Source of the DNA: Aurantimonas marianensis
GTDB taxonomy: Bacteria > Pseudomonadota > Alphaproteobacteria > Rhizobiales > Rhizobiaceae
Assembly: GCF_024195285.1 (NCBI RefSeq)
Contig: NZ_JALHBS010000043.1
Location: forward strand, 1 to 64,000
DNA: 64,000 bases
Direction: 5' to 3'
In this document: in pieces, positions 27,671-36,406 of the stretch
How the letters are laid out: each line of letters opens with the position of its first letter
Numbering within the stretch: position 1 is the first letter of the stretch
The notes under the pieces: model-generated
Database searches by the model: none
What the model saw: the letters and a program-made list of their open reading frames with translations, nothing else
What the model was told of the DNA's origin: nothing
Position numbers and translations under genes: made by a program

Positions 27671-28861
27671 ATGACCGGTCAAAACCCCGTTTTCATACCC
27701 GGTCCGACCAATATTCCGGATCGCCTGCGGTTCGCGCTGTCGGGTCAGACCGAGGATCATCGATCGCCGGATTTCGTCGGCATTCTCGCCCCTGTCCTGA
27801 GCGACCTGAAGAAGGTCTTCAAGACCACGAGCGGCACGATCATCACCTTTCCCGCCAGCGGCACGGGCGGGTGGGAAGCGGCCGTCACCAACACGCTGTC
27901 GCCCGGTGACAAGGTTCTCGCGGCCCGGCACGGGATGTTCTCACACCGCTGGATCGATCTGTGCCAGCGTCACGGGCTCGACGTCGAGATCATCGAATGC
28001 GAATGGGGCGAAGGCGCGCCCGCCGATCTTATCGGTCAGCGTCTCGCCGCCGACACGCGCAAGGAGATCAAGGCGGTGCTCGTCACCCATAACGAGACCG
28101 CGACCGGCGTCGTCAGCGATGTCGGGGCGGTTCGCCGGGCGATGGACGACGCGGCGCATCCGGCCATGCTTTATGTCGATGCCGTTTCGTCACTGGCCTC
28201 GATGGATTTCCGTATGGACGAATGGGGTGTCGATCTCGCCGTCTCGGGTTCGCAGAAGGGGTTCATGCTGCCGACCGGCATGGCGATCGTCGGCGTCAGC
28301 AGGAAGGCCATGGAGGCCGTCGCGGACGCCCAGTGTCCGCGCTGCTTCTTCGACTTCCGCGACATGGCGGGCGCCAACGCCAAGGGCGGATTTCCCTACA
28401 CTCCGCCGGTGCAGTTGATCCAGGGATTGCGCAAGAGCCTCGACATGCTGCTCGAGGAAGGGCTGGAGAACGTGTTCGCCCGCCATGCCCGCATTGCCGA
28501 GGGCGTGCGCCGGGCGGTCGACGCCTGGGGACTGCAGGTCTGCGCCAAGGAGCCGAGGCTTTATTCCGATACGGTCACGGCGGTGCTGGTTCCCGCCGGC
28601 TTCAACAGCGACACGCTGACCAATCATGCCTACGATGCCTACGACGTCTCTTTCGGCGTCGGTCTCGGGCAGATGGCCGGCAAGGCGTTCCGGATTGGAC
28701 ATCTGGGCTCGCTGACCGAGGTCATGGCGCTGTCGGGGCTTGCCACGCTGGAAATGGCGATGAAGGATCTCGACTACCCGATCAAGCTCGGCTCGGGCGT
28801 CGCCGCGGCGCAGGAATATTATCGGTCGACGAAGAGCGCCGCGCTCTCCAAGGCGGCGTGA
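27671..28861 (+). CDS. bhcA: Aspartate-glyoxylate aminotransferase
   Basis: First enzyme of the beta-hydroxyaspartate cycle: transfers the amino group of aspartate to glyoxylate, giving glycine and oxaloacetate. The 396-residue class V PLP aminotransferase has FIPGPTNIPDRLRFAL at its start, the PLP-contacting ASGTGGWEAA, AMLYVDAVSSLASMDF and the Schiff-base Lys196 in VSGSQKGFMLP. The ATG at 27671 has GGGAGAG. It heads a compact four-gene operon (gaps of 9, 12 and 9 bases). Alone it could pass for serine-glyoxylate or alanine-glyoxylate aminotransferase; the neighbours settle the call. Confidence 0.93.
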   Translation: MTGQNPVFIPGPTNIPDRLRFALSGQTEDHRSPDFVGILAPVLSDLKKVFKTTSGTIITFPASGTGGWEAAVTNTLSPGDKVLAARHGMFSHRWIDLCQRHGLDVEIIECEWGEGAPADLIGQRLAADTRKEIKAVLVTHNETATGVVSDVGAVRRAMDDAAHPAMLYVDAVSSLASMDFRMDEWGVDLAVSGSQKGFMLPTGMAIVGVSRKAMEAVADAQCPRCFFDFRDMAGANAKGGFPYTPPVQLIQGLRKSLDMLLEEGLENVFARHARIAEGVRRAVDAWGLQVCAKEPRLYSDTVTAVLVPAGFNSDTLTNHAYDAYDVSFGVGLGQMAGKAFRIGHLGSLTEVMALSGLATLEMAMKDLDYPIKLGSGVAAAQEYYRSTKSAALSKAA

Positions 28862-28870
28862 GGACAGGCG

Positions 28871-29851
28871 ATGGACATGAAAACGGACACTCAAGAGATC
28901 GACATTCCGACATTCGACGACGTCAAGAAGGCCCGGGAGCGGATCGCGCCCTATGTCCACCGTACGCCGGTGCTGACCTCGAGCTATTTCAATGAGCTGA
29001 GCGGCGCCGAGCTGTTCTTCAAATGCGAGAATTTCCAGAAGGCCGGGGCCTTCAAGGCGCGCGGCGCGTCGAATGCGGTGTTCAGCCTGTCGGAAGCCCA
29101 GGCGGAAAAAGGCGTTGCCACGCACTCGTCCGGCAATCATGCCCTGTCGCTCTCCTATGCTGCCGGCCGGCGCGGCATCAAGGCGATCGCCGTCATGCCG
29201 CGCACCGCGCCCGAGGCCAAGAAGGCCGCCGTGCGCGGGTATGGCGGCGAGGTGCGCGAATGCGAACCTTCGACGGCGGCGCGCGAGGCGATGCTGGAGG
29301 AGGTCGTGGCCAGCACCGGGGCGGACTTCGTGCACCCTTACAACGACGCCCGGGTGATCGCCGGGCAGGGCACCTGTTCGCTGGAACTCAACGAGGATGT
29401 CGGACCGCTCGACGCGGTGGTCGCGCCGATCGGCGGCGGCGGCATGATCTCCGGGACGTGTCTCACCATGTCCCACATGTCGCCATCGACCAAGATCTAC
29501 GCGGCCGAGCCGAAGAACGCCGACGACGCCTATCGCTCGTTCCATGCCGGCGAGATCATCGAGGACGACGCGCCGCAGACGGTGGCCGACGGGCTGAAAG
29601 TGAGCCTTCGCCCGCGGACCTGGCATTTCGTCTCGAATTACGTCACCGACGTGCTATTGGCCACCGAGGAAGAGATCATCGAGGCCATGTATCTGACGTG
29701 GCAGCGCATGAAGATCGTCATCGAACCGAGTTGCGCCGTGCCGCTGGCGACGATCCTGAAGAACCGGGACGTGTTCGCCGGCAAGCGGGTCGGGGTTATC
29801 CTGACCGGCGGCAATGTCGATTTGAAGAAGCTGCCCTGGATGCAGAGCTGA
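28871..29851 (+). CDS. bhcB: Beta-hydroxyaspartate dehydratase
   Basis: Dehydrates erythro-beta-hydroxyaspartate to iminosuccinate. The 326-residue fold-type II PLP enzyme resembles threonine/serine racemase-dehydratases: Lys62 in GAFKARGASNAV forms the Schiff base, THSSGNHALSLSYAA lines the substrate pocket, and GGGGMISGTCL binds the PLP phosphate. Position between bhcA and bhcC identifies it as BhcB and not a general threonine dehydratase. A second in-frame ATG at 28877 is an alternative start. Confidence 0.93.
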   Translation: MDMKTDTQEIDIPTFDDVKKARERIAPYVHRTPVLTSSYFNELSGAELFFKCENFQKAGAFKARGASNAVFSLSEAQAEKGVATHSSGNHALSLSYAAGRRGIKAIAVMPRTAPEAKKAAVRGYGGEVRECEPSTAAREAMLEEVVASTGADFVHPYNDARVIAGQGTCSLELNEDVGPLDAVVAPIGGGGMISGTCLTMSHMSPSTKIYAAEPKNADDAYRSFHAGEIIEDDAPQTVADGLKVSLRPRTWHFVSNYVTDVLLATEEEIIEAMYLTWQRMKIVIEPSCAVPLATILKNRDVFAGKRVGVILTGGNVDLKKLPWMQS

Positions 29852-29863
29852 GGGAGAGAAGCC

Positions 29864-31027
29864 ATGAACGCACCGATCAAGATCGACGACTTCGAGGTCG
29901 GCTACAACATTCCGGCGGCGGTCGGAATGTCCGAGAACGAGATCCAGACGCCCTGCCTGATTCTTGATCTCGACGCGCTGGAGCGCAACGTCGAGAAGAT
30001 GGGCAAATTCGCCAGGGACATGGGCGTGCGCCATCGCAGCCACGGCAAGATGCACAAGTCCGTCGACGTACAAAAGCTGCAGGAGAGCCTCGGCGGCTCC
30101 TGCGGCGTGTGCTGTCAGAAGGTGAGCGAGGCCGAGGCTTTCGCCCGCGGCGGCATCAAGGACGTGCTGGTGTCGAACCAGGTTCGCGACCCGGCCAAGA
30201 TCGATCGCCTCGCCCGCATCCCGAAGCTCGGCGCGCGCACGATCGTCTGCGTCGATGACGTCGCCAATGTCGCCGATCTCTCGGCGGCGGCGCAAAAGCA
30301 CGGCACGACGATCGAGTGCCTCGTCGAGATCGATTGCGGCGCCGGCCGCTGCGGCGTCACCAAAACCGAGGATGTGGTCAAGATCGCCAAGGCGATCGAC
30401 GCGGCGCCCGGCCTGAAGTTCAGCGGCATTCAGGCCTATCAGGGCGCGATGCAGCACATGGACAAATACGAGGACCGCAAGGCCAAGATCGACATCGCCG
30501 TGGCGATGGTGAAGGACGCCGTCGACGCGCTGAAGGCCGAAGGACTCGAGTGCGACATCGTCGGCGGTGGCGGCACCGGCAGCTATTATTTCGAAGGCAA
30601 TTCCGGCGTCTACAACGAGCTGCAGTGCGGCTCCTACGCCTTCATGGACGCCGATTACGGCCGCATCCTCGACAAGGACGGCAACCGGATCGACCACGGC
30701 GAATGGGAGAACGCGCTGTTCCTCCTCACCTCGGTGATGAGCCACGCCAAGGCGGACAAGGCGATCTGCGACGCCGGGCTGAAGGCGCAGTCGGTCGACA
30801 GCGGACTGCCGTTCATCTACGGGCGCGGCGACGTCAAATACGTCAAATGCTCGGACGAGCATGGCGTCATCGAGGACCCGAACGGCGTGCTGAAGGTCAA
30901 CGAGAAGCTGCGTCTCGTGCCGGGCCATTGCGACCCGACCTGCAACGTCCACGACTGGTATGTCGGCGTGCGCAACGGCAAGGTCGAGACCCTGTGGCCG
31001 GTCACCGCCCGCGGCCTGGCGTACTGA
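29864..31027 (+). CDS. bhcC: Beta-hydroxyaspartate aldolase
   Basis: Condenses glycine with a second glyoxylate to erythro-beta-hydroxyaspartate. The 387-residue fold-type III PLP enzyme belongs to the D-threonine aldolase/DSD1 family: an alanine-racemase-like barrel begins TPCLILDLDALERNVEKMG, with Lys in RSHGKMHKSVDVQ as Schiff base and a C-terminal metal-site segment (LVPGHCDPTCNVHDWYV) holding the His and Cys ligands. GGGAGAG lies upstream of the ATG. It sits in the operon order A-B-C-D of the known cycle. Confidence 0.94.
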   Translation: MNAPIKIDDFEVGYNIPAAVGMSENEIQTPCLILDLDALERNVEKMGKFARDMGVRHRSHGKMHKSVDVQKLQESLGGSCGVCCQKVSEAEAFARGGIKDVLVSNQVRDPAKIDRLARIPKLGARTIVCVDDVANVADLSAAAQKHGTTIECLVEIDCGAGRCGVTKTEDVVKIAKAIDAAPGLKFSGIQAYQGAMQHMDKYEDRKAKIDIAVAMVKDAVDALKAEGLECDIVGGGGTGSYYFEGNSGVYNELQCGSYAFMDADYGRILDKDGNRIDHGEWENALFLLTSVMSHAKADKAICDAGLKAQSVDSGLPFIYGRGDVKYVKCSDEHGVIEDPNGVLKVNEKLRLVPGHCDPTCNVHDWYVGVRNGKVETLWPVTARGLAY

Positions 31028-31036
31028 GGACGAGGC

Positions 31037-32002
31037 ATGTTCATCGTTTCGGAGGACACCTGCAAGAAACTGGTCGGCCGCGCCGATGCCTTCAAGGCGG
31101 TCGAAGCGGTGTTCGCCGCGATGGCCAAGGGCGACGCATATAACTTCCCGGTCATCCGCGAGGCGATCGGCCATGCTGACGCGCTTTATGGCTTCAAGTC
31201 GGGTTTCGACCGCTCCGGCCTCGTGCTCGGCCTGAAATCCGGCGGCTATTGGCCGGGGAATGCCGCCAAGGGACTGACCAATCACCAGTCGACGGTCTTC
31301 CTGTTCGACGCCGATACCGGTCAGCTCAAGGCGCTGGTCGGCGGCAACTATCTGACGGCGGTTCGAACGGCGGCGGCGAGCGCGGTTTCAATCGCCCATC
31401 TCGCGCGCCGCGACGCCAAGGTGCTGGGCATGGTGGGAGCGGGGCACCAGGCCGCCTTCCAGCTGCGTGCCGCGGCCGAACAGCGGTCGTTCGAGAAGGT
31501 GGTCGCGTGGAACTTCCACCCAGAGATGCTGCCAGGGCTGGCCGGCGTCGCCGAAGAGATCGGCCTGCCCTTCGAGGCGGTGGAGCGCGAACGGCTCGGC
31601 GCCGAGGCCGACGTCATCGTCAGCATCACCTCCGCCCATGAGCCGTTGATGATGCGGGAGTGGGTGAAGCCGGGCACGCATATCGCCTGCATGGGCACCG
31701 ACACCAAGGGCAAGCAGGAGCTCGATCCGGCGCTGGTGGCGGCGGCCACGCTTTTCACCGACGAGATCGCCCAATCGGTGACGATCGGCGAGTTGCAGCA
31801 CGCTATTGCCGCCTGCCTCGTCAGGGAGGAGGCGATCACCCCGATCGGGGCCGTGATCAACGGCACCCATCCGGGACGGACGTCCGACGACGAGATCACT
31901 CTGTTCGATGGCACCGGCGTCGGTCTGCAGGATCTCGCGGTGGCCTCTGCAGCGGTCGAGCTCGCCCAGCAATCCGGCGAAGCCACCGAGATAGCGATTT
32001 GA
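31037..32002 (+). CDS. bhcD: Iminosuccinate reductase
   Basis: Reduces iminosuccinate to aspartate with NADH, closing the beta-hydroxyaspartate cycle. The 321-residue ornithine cyclodeaminase/mu-crystallin-family protein shows the N-terminal substrate domain (ALYGFKSGFDRSGLVLGLKS) and a Rossmann domain with VLGMVGAGHQAAFQLRAA. GGACGAGG precedes the ATG. It ends the bhc operon; the next gene begins 41 bases later and looks unrelated. Confidence 0.93.
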   Translation: MFIVSEDTCKKLVGRADAFKAVEAVFAAMAKGDAYNFPVIREAIGHADALYGFKSGFDRSGLVLGLKSGGYWPGNAAKGLTNHQSTVFLFDADTGQLKALVGGNYLTAVRTAAASAVSIAHLARRDAKVLGMVGAGHQAAFQLRAAAEQRSFEKVVAWNFHPEMLPGLAGVAEEIGLPFEAVERERLGAEADVIVSITSAHEPLMMREWVKPGTHIACMGTDTKGKQELDPALVAAATLFTDEIAQSVTIGELQHAIAACLVREEAITPIGAVINGTHPGRTSDDEITLFDGTGVGLQDLAVASAAVELAQQSGEATEIAI

Positions 32003-32043
32003 GAGCTGATCTTCGCGGAACATGAGACGGGCGGACGTCTTTG

Positions 32044-33078
32044 ATGAAGATTCTGGTCACCGGCAATGCCGGTTTCATCGGCTTTCATGTGGCCTCGCGC
32101 CTGCTTGAACGGGGCGACCACGTCGTCGGCTTCGATGTCGTCAACGACTACTACGACCCGGCGCTCAAGCAAGCGCGGCTGGGGGTTCTTGAGGAGGCGG
32201 CCGGACAATCTAAGGGCAACTACGTCTTCGTGCGGGCCGATCTCGCCGACCGCGAGGCGGTGAACGCCTGCTTCGCGGAGCACCGGCCGGACCGGGTGAT
32301 CCACCTCGCGGCGCAGGCGGGCGTACGCTACTCGCTGGACAATCCGCTCGCCTATGTCGAGAGCAACGTCGTGGCCTTCACCAACATCCTGGAGGCTTGC
32401 CGGTACAATCAGGTTCGGCATCTGACCTATGCCAGCACCTCCAGCGTCTACGGCGCCGATACGGCGATGCCGTTTTCCGAGCATCAGAGCGTCGATCATC
32501 CCCTGCAATTCTACGCCGCCACCAAACGCGCCAACGAATTGATGGCGCATTCCTACAGCCATCTGTTCCGGCTGCCGACGACCGGGCTTCGGTTCTTCAC
32601 CGTCTACGGTCCATGGGGCCGGCCGGACATGGCGCTGTTCCTGTTCACCCGGAACATCCTTGCGGGCAAACCGATCAAGCTTTTCAACGGCGGCAACCAC
32701 ACTCGCGACTTCACCTTCGTCGACGATATCGCGGAGGGCGTGATCCGGGCGAGCGACGACATCGCGCGGCCCAATGCGGACTGGAACAGCGATCAGCCGG
32801 ACCCGGCGACCAGCAACGCGCCGTTCCGCCTGTTCAACATCGGCAACAACGCGCCGGTGAAACTCGTGGATTATGTCGAGGCGCTGGAGGAGGCGCTCGG
32901 CCGCAAGGCGGAGCGCGAGCTTTTGCCACTGCAGCCGGGCGACGTGCCCGACACCTTCGCCGACGTCAGCGAACTGGAGCGGACGGTCGGCTACCGGCCG
33001 GCGACGCCGGTACGCGAAGGGGTCCATGCCTTCGTGGACTGGTACCGGCGCTACTACGACGCTGGCGCGGGAAGATGA
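32044..33078 (+). CDS. UDP-glucuronate 4-epimerase-like NAD-dependent epimerase
   Basis: A 344-residue short-chain dehydrogenase/epimerase. The Rossmann NAD motif is [19 protein letters not shown], then [20 protein letters not shown], catalytic STSSVYG with YAATKRANE (YxxxK), and [19 protein letters not shown], which is characteristic of UDP-glucuronate 4-epimerases of the LpsL/Cap1J type. The product UDP-galacturonate feeds lipopolysaccharide or exopolysaccharide. No other polysaccharide gene is adjacent. The ATG at 32044 is preferred to the TTG immediately before it. Confidence 0.9.
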   Translation: MKILVTGNAGFIGFHVASRLLERGDHVVGFDVVNDYYDPALKQARLGVLEEAAGQSKGNYVFVRADLADREAVNACFAEHRPDRVIHLAAQAGVRYSLDNPLAYVESNVVAFTNILEACRYNQVRHLTYASTSSVYGADTAMPFSEHQSVDHPLQFYAATKRANELMAHSYSHLFRLPTTGLRFFTVYGPWGRPDMALFLFTRNILAGKPIKLFNGGNHTRDFTFVDDIAEGVIRASDDIARPNADWNSDQPDPATSNAPFRLFNIGNNAPVKLVDYVEALEEALGRKAERELLPLQPGDVPDTFADVSELERTVGYRPATPVREGVHAFVDWYRRYYDAGAGR

Positions 33079-33108
33079 CGGGATCAGGCGGCGGACCGAT
33101 GGTTCGCG

Positions 33109-34188
33109 CTATCCCTTCAGGCGGCGGTCGGTGAAATTGCGGCGATTGGCGGCGATGGCGCGGGTCGCGGCGAGGGCGTCGGCGTCGGCGTCGCCGGCGA
33201 GGGCGTCGATGCGGTCGACCTGGTTGATAGCGACGAGCCGCAGCAAGTCCTCGCGCACCCGTCCGCTCGCGTCGCGGGGGAGACGCTCGACCGCCTGGAC
33301 GACGTCCGGACGCGGCGCGGCGGCGGCGAGCAGCCGCTTTTCCAGCGCGGGCGCGTCATTGCCGGGCGCGGTCTCGACGAAAGCGTAGATCCCGACGCCC
33401 TGACGCTTGGGATAGGGGAAGGGCGACAGGGCATGGGCGAGGATCGCCGGGTCGGACGCCAACCGCGCGCCGATCGCCTTGCCCTCGGTATCCATGCGGT
33501 CTTGCGTGCCTTCGCCGTCGGACCAGTTGAACAGGCCACGGGTGACGGCGTTGTAGATCGGCTTGAAGGTCCGCATCCACAGCCGCGCCGGCAGGCTCTT
33601 GGTCGCCAGGAGCTTTTTTTCCGCCGGTGTAAGGGCTTCTCGGCAGAAGCTGCGTTTCTGCTTGAGGAGATGGCGCAGATCCTCGCGGGCCAGGAGCCGG
33701 AACAATCTGGTGCGGCGGGCGAAGACGGTGGCGAGCTGCATGTCGATCAGCGCCGCCTTGCCATCCGGGGTGATCAACCAGTTCTGCGGCTTGGCGAGGT
33801 CGTTGTGGGTGATACCGGCACGGTGAATCTGCCGCAAGAGCCGCTTGGCGTCGCGGAAATAGGCGACATTGCCGACCGGTTTGGCGACGTGCAGCGGCGT
33901 GCCCTCGATCCAGGAACGGTAGAGCGCCTCCTTGTCGACGCCGATGAGCTTCGGCGTCCCCGCCACCGCGTCAAGGGCCTCGAGAGCCCGGATTTCACGG
34001 CCGGCCAGGTGCCAGGCGAGTGGCCGTGCCCAGCGCGCCGAGCGGTCGACGCGGCGGCGCGTGACGACGGTCTGCGGCGCGCCTTCCAGATGGCCGAAGG
34101 CGATCTCGCCGAAAATATCGCGCTTGAGAACCGTGTCGGCGACGAAGGCGGAGGGAAGACGGGGGTGAGATCGCTGCATGGGCCTCAT
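33109..34188 (-). CDS. Kinase-like protein with acyl-CoA-ligase-like C-terminal domain
   Basis: A protein of about 359 residues. The first two thirds look like a Ser/Thr or RIO-type kinase: catalytic loop HNDLAKPQNWLI (His-Asn-Asp with downstream Asn) and IDMQLA in the place of DFG. The usual N-lobe lysine is not obvious (VVTRRRVDR). After a basic linker, the last 90 residues (GVGIYAFVETAPG, ERLPRDASGRVREDLLRL) resemble the C-terminal lid of AMP-dependent acyl-CoA synthetases, without an adenylation domain before it. Starts at 34188 and 34179 are both possible. The gene is divergent from clc with a 170-base gap. Activity and substrate are unknown. Confidence 0.65.
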   Translation of the reverse strand: MRPMQRSHPRLPSAFVADTVLKRDIFGEIAFGHLEGAPQTVVTRRRVDRSARWARPLAWHLAGREIRALEALDAVAGTPKLIGVDKEALYRSWIEGTPLHVAKPVGNVAYFRDAKRLLRQIHRAGITHNDLAKPQNWLITPDGKAALIDMQLATVFARRTRLFRLLAREDLRHLLKQKRSFCREALTPAEKKLLATKSLPARLWMRTFKPIYNAVTRGLFNWSDGEGTQDRMDTEGKAIGARLASDPAILAHALSPFPYPKRQGVGIYAFVETAPGNDAPALEKRLLAAAAPRPDVVQAVERLPRDASGRVREDLLRLVAINQVDRIDALAGDADADALAATRAIAANRRNFTDRRLKG

Positions 34189-34358
34189 CAAACCGGAACG
34201 CCGCGAACCGGCGCCAGGCTCACCGGATAGCACGTTCGACAGGGGCGCATTATCGACCGCGTATCGTGGAAAGGAAAGCCGGCCACCGCCATCCTCAACA
34301 GCCAATTCGCCGTAAGCGGCATTCTCCGCCGGCCGCCCCTTCCCATCGCGGGGCGACA

Positions 34359-36233
34359 ATGAAATACAGGACGGACTTGCCGCCCGCCCCTTGCAACACC
34401 CGTCAGCCGTCAGTCGAAGCCATGTCCGTCGAGAGCGTCACCGATGCTGCCGCCGCGCCAACCGCATCGCAGGCGGAGGCGCCGGGCGAGCGCGAGGTCG
34501 CGCTGCCGGTCATGCTGCTGCTGGCGCTCGCCGTCGGCATCGTCGCCGGGCTTGGCGCCATCGCGCTCAAATATCTGATCACCTTCATCGTCAACCTGAC
34601 CTTTTACGGCGGGCTCGGCCTCGGCCTGGACCTGAATGCCTATGGGCCGCCAAGTCCCTGGGGCGCCGGGATCATCCTGGTGCCGGTGGTCGGCGGGCTG
34701 ATCGTCGTCTGGCTGGTCAGGAATTTCGCTCCCGAAGCCCGCGGCAGCGGCGTGCCGCAGGTGATGTACGCGATCTATCATGACAATGGCGACGTGCGCG
34801 GCCGGGTCGCGGTGGTCAAGTCGCTGGCCTCGGCGATCTCGATCGGCACCGGCGCCTCGGTCGGACGGGAAGGGCCGATCATCCAGATCGGCTCGTCCTT
34901 CGGCTCGGCCTTCGCGCGCAAGCTCAGGTTGGTGCGTCACCAGAAGATCACGCTGTTGGCCGCCGGCGCGGGCGCCGGCATCGCGGCGACCTTCAACACC
35001 CCGCTCGGCGGCGTCCTATTCGCCTCCGAGGTGCTGCTGCCGGAGGTTTCGGCCCGCACCTTCCTGCCGGTGGGCGTCGCGACGGCGACGGCGACCTATG
35101 TCTACAGCCTGGCGCTCGGCGTCGACGCGGCCTTCATCGTGCCGCTCGGCGGCCTGCCGCAGGTCGAGGCCGTCAGCGGCGTCGTCCTCCTCCTCGCCGC
35201 GCTGCTCGGGGTGGTGATGGGCTTTGCCACCTTCGCCCTGATCAAACTGCTCGCCGCTTCGGAGGATTGGTTCGCCGCGACCAAGCTCAACCCCTATTGG
35301 CAGAACGTCGTCGGCATGACCATCGTTGGGGTGACCGGCTATCTGTTCCTGCTGGTCACCGGCCACTACCATGTCTACAGCGCCGGCTACGCCACCATCC
35401 AGGACGTTCTCGACGGCGGCTACACCAGCGCGCTGCTGTTGCTGGCGCTGTTCCTCGGCAAGCTTCTGGCGACCTGCGCCAGCCTCGGCTCGGGCGCCTC
35501 GGGCGGCGTCTTCACGCCGAGCCTGTTCATGGGCGCGGCGCTCGGCGGCGCCGTCGGCGCGCTCGGCATGGCGGTGGCGCCGGATGCCGGCATTTCCGTC
35601 GAGACCTTCGCCGTCCTCGGCATGGGCGCGATGATCGGCGGCGCCACCAGCGCGGCGATGACCGCGATCGTGATGATCTTCGAGATGACCCGCGACTATC
35701 AGATCGTGCTGCCGCTGGTGCTGGCTGTCGCCTTTGCCATGGGCACGCGGCGCTGGCTGATCGTGACCGACGTCTACACCAACAATCTGAAGCGGCAGGG
35801 CCGGGCGGTGCCGACCGACCGGACCACCAACATGTTCCTCGTTCAGCCGGTCACCGAGGTGATGGCGACGAATTTCGAGATCCTGCCGGGGGCGATGAAG
35901 GTGAGCGACGCGCTGAAGCAGCTCGATGTCGAGACCAGCCGGGTGATCCTGACCGACGGCGGCCGCATCAGCGGCTTCGTGCGCTTCGGCACGATTCCCT
36001 ATCGCGCCGACCGTTTTACCACGCAGACCCTCGCCGACATCGGCTCGACCGAATTCATCCTGGCCTCGACCCAGCACAATCTCAACACCGTCGTCACCCG
36101 CATGAACCGGCGCAGCCGCTCCTATGCGATCGTCGTCAAGGAGGTGCGCGGCCTGCCGCGGCCCGAGGACATCGCCGGGATCATCAGCCGCGAGGAAATC
36201 GCCCAGGCGGTGGTGCAGAACCATTACGGGTGA
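34359..36233 (+). CDS. ClC-family chloride channel/antiporter with CBS domains
   Basis: A 624-residue membrane protein of the ClC family. Anion-site segments are GSGVPQVMY, GREGPIIQIGS (carrying the gating Glu) and GSGASGGVFTPSLFMGA, spread over about ten membrane helices (residues 45-470). A cytosolic CBS-domain pair follows (VMATNFEILPGAMKVSDAL, then ISGFVRFGTIPY). The gating Glu suggests a transporter-type protein. At the position I align with the internal proton Glu of E. coli ClcA (IIEEM), this protein reads ASEVL, so H+ coupling may be altered. Starts at 34359 and 34422 are both possible; ribosome sites are weak. Confidence 0.9.
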   Translation: MKYRTDLPPAPCNTRQPSVEAMSVESVTDAAAAPTASQAEAPGEREVALPVMLLLALAVGIVAGLGAIALKYLITFIVNLTFYGGLGLGLDLNAYGPPSPWGAGIILVPVVGGLIVVWLVRNFAPEARGSGVPQVMYAIYHDNGDVRGRVAVVKSLASAISIGTGASVGREGPIIQIGSSFGSAFARKLRLVRHQKITLLAAGAGAGIAATFNTPLGGVLFASEVLLPEVSARTFLPVGVATATATYVYSLALGVDAAFIVPLGGLPQVEAVSGVVLLLAALLGVVMGFATFALIKLLAASEDWFAATKLNPYWQNVVGMTIVGVTGYLFLLVTGHYHVYSAGYATIQDVLDGGYTSALLLLALFLGKLLATCASLGSGASGGVFTPSLFMGAALGGAVGALGMAVAPDAGISVETFAVLGMGAMIGGATSAAMTAIVMIFEMTRDYQIVLPLVLAVAFAMGTRRWLIVTDVYTNNLKRQGRAVPTDRTTNMFLVQPVTEVMATNFEILPGAMKVSDALKQLDVETSRVILTDGGRISGFVRFGTIPYRADRFTTQTLADIGSTEFILASTQHNLNTVVTRMNRRSRSYAIVVKEVRGLPRPEDIAGIISREEIAQAVVQNHYG

Positions 36234-36303
36234 GGGGGAAATTCGCTAAAACGCTTGACCGTATAGCGCCCATTTTTCCCCTTCGAGGGCTCCGATACTC
36301 GTT

Positions 36304-36330
36304 CCGAAACCGATCACTCGTCGGTTTCGG
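36304..36330. terminator. Hairpin between clc and the AIPR gene
   Basis: A perfect 10-bp inverted repeat CCGAAACCGA / TCGGTTTCGG with a 7-base loop lies between the convergent ends of the ClC and AIPR genes. No T-run follows on either strand, so it may act as a terminator or only as a 3'-end stabiliser. Confidence 0.4.
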
Positions 36331-36406
36331 ACGTGGGTGACGGCAGAACGACATACGAGGTCGCCGGCTACGAGGGCGAGTTGGAGCAAGCCGTCGGCGG
36401 CCATGC

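Noticed and set aside
23696-32002. Reading bhcA-D as generic serine-glyoxylate aminotransferase, threonine dehydratase, D-threonine aldolase and ornithine cyclodeaminase
   Set aside because: All four in this order with a divergent IclR gene match the beta-hydroxyaspartate cycle operon and argue against unrelated single functions.
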